46,228 nucleotides of DNA from a virus: the IMG/VR virus record IMGVR_UViG_3300042914_001987, positions 1-46,228 of that record. One strand, 5' to 3'. A program made the translations under genes and the position numbers. The notes beneath the pieces are model-generated. The model saw nothing but the letters and a program-made list of their open reading frames with translations, made no database searches and was not told the DNA's origin. Positions 45,745 to 46,228 of this stretch are shown here, one piece after another. The number at the start of each line of letters is the position of its first letter. Position 1 is the stretch's first letter.

Positions 45745-46228
45745 TCAGGTCTTGTTGATGGAGGAACCGACTTCGATTCCCTTGTTGTAGCTGTCGCGCT
45801 TCTCCTTGGCGACACGGGCGTCCTCGCCCGGGCGCTTCAGGAAGATACCGCCGATCAGCGACAGGACGGACAGGAGGACGGCGCCTCCAGGGACTCCGCC
45901 CACGTTCTCGGTGGCCACACCGACGCCGATGTCGGTGATCTGCTTGATGACGGCGTACCGCTCGTTGGCGTCCTCGATGGCTCCCTCGAACTTTCGGGTG
46001 TTCGAGTCGACGTAGGCGACCCAGTCCGAGAAGACCATGTCGGCTTCGTCAAGGGTCACCTTCTCGTCAGGAGCAATGCCGACCGCTTCCTTGACTTGCG
46101 AAGGCACGGCGACCTGCACCAGCGACGCCAGGTTGCATCCCTGGAGAACCATGAGCGCGCCGAAGGCGACGATCAGGACAAGGAGGATGAACAAGGCGTG
46201 CGGGACTTCCTTGAGGTAGTTCTTGATG
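45745..46228 (-). CDS. Lipobox membrane protein between scaffold and capsid (3' part)
   Basis: Continues from 138 across the join; full length 164 aa. Residues 14-35 (HALFILLVLIVAFGALMVLQGC) form a hydrophobic segment ending in a lipobox (LQGC), but the start is acidic rather than basic, so processing as a lipoprotein is uncertain. A soluble helical part follows (EKVTLDEADMVFSDWVAYVD), then a second span (GGAVLLSVLSLIGGIFL) and a charged tail (DARVAKEKRDSYNKGIEVGS). A membrane protein between scaffold and capsid genes is unusual. Spanin, exclusion or virion roles are possible. Confidence 0.8.
   Translation of the reverse strand, partial: IKNYLKEVPHALFILLVLIVAFGALMVLQGCNLASLVQVAVPSQVKEAVGIAPDEKVTLDEADMVFSDWVAYVDSNTRKFEGAIEDANERYAVIKQITDIGVGVATENVGGVPGGAVLLSVLSLIGGIFLKRPGEDARVAKEKRDSYNKGIEVGSSINKT
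46102..46228. repeat. Terminal direct repeat, right copy
   Basis: Identical to bases 1-127. Joining the two copies restores the 164-aa reading frame and its ATGCTTGA overlap with the scaffold gene. Confidence 0.95.

Noticed and set aside
1-46228. CRISPR arrays, insertion sequences, integrase and attachment sites
   Set aside because: No regularly spaced repeats, transposase or recombinase genes are visible; the only longer direct repeats are the 127-base ends and the 31-bp pair.

Overview
The window is a near-complete circularised genome of a T7-like podovirus (short-tailed, dsDNA, Autographiviridae-type gene set). Every gene I can support reads on the minus strand, so transcription runs from high to low coordinates. 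The first and last 127 bases are identical, and one gene is intact only when the ends are joined, which gives a unique length of 46,101 bp. A single-subunit RNA polymerase, family A DNA polymerase, TOPRIM/helicase, T7-type portal-scaffold-capsid-tail-tube-internal-virion set and large terminase identify the group. There is no integrase, CI-like repressor, tRNA or CRISPR. The host cannot be read from the sequence. Clear Shine-Dalgarno sites, one good sigma70-type promoter and a lipobox gene fit a Gram-negative bacterium.

In natural order the genome probably begins near 26.4 kb. From there to 24.4 kb lies a mostly non-coding stretch holding one small gene (25427-25816), a candidate host promoter, paired 26-bp palindromes, 10-bp tandem repeats and many hairpins. 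The early region (24.4-16.5 kb) carries small genes: a C4 zinc-finger protein of DksA/TraR type, a membrane-anchored lysozyme-like protein, a 775-aa cysteine-rich protein, an M20-like metallopeptidase, an ECF-like sigma factor, a beta-sandwich protein flanked by 31-bp direct repeats, and an endonuclease VII-type nuclease. The phage RNA polymerase follows (16597-14165).

The replication and nucleotide block (14.2-5.7 kb) is one tightly overlapping series: 5'-3' exonuclease, DUF4406-like protein, metallophosphoesterase, two tiny proteins, HExxH protein, SSB, RusA resolvase, primase-helicase, a 58-aa coiled-coil protein, a DUF6321-like protein, DNA polymerase, ThyX and dNMP kinase. Three fibre-like genes (5.7-3.6 kb) and a possible cysteine hydrolase come next. 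The morphogenesis block runs portal, scaffold, lipobox membrane protein (across the join), capsid, decoration-like protein, tail tube A and B, three internal virion proteins, T7-type fibre, holin-like protein, small terminase, two more structural proteins and large terminase at 26503.

The most unusual signal is non-coding. Four early genes are preceded by the same two-part leader: a long stem-loop, a short gap, a 3-base-loop hairpin (UCA in three of four), then the ribosome binding site. Two of the leaders share a sequence core, and related repeats recur in the non-coding region. I know of no described RNA family that matches, although I could not search.
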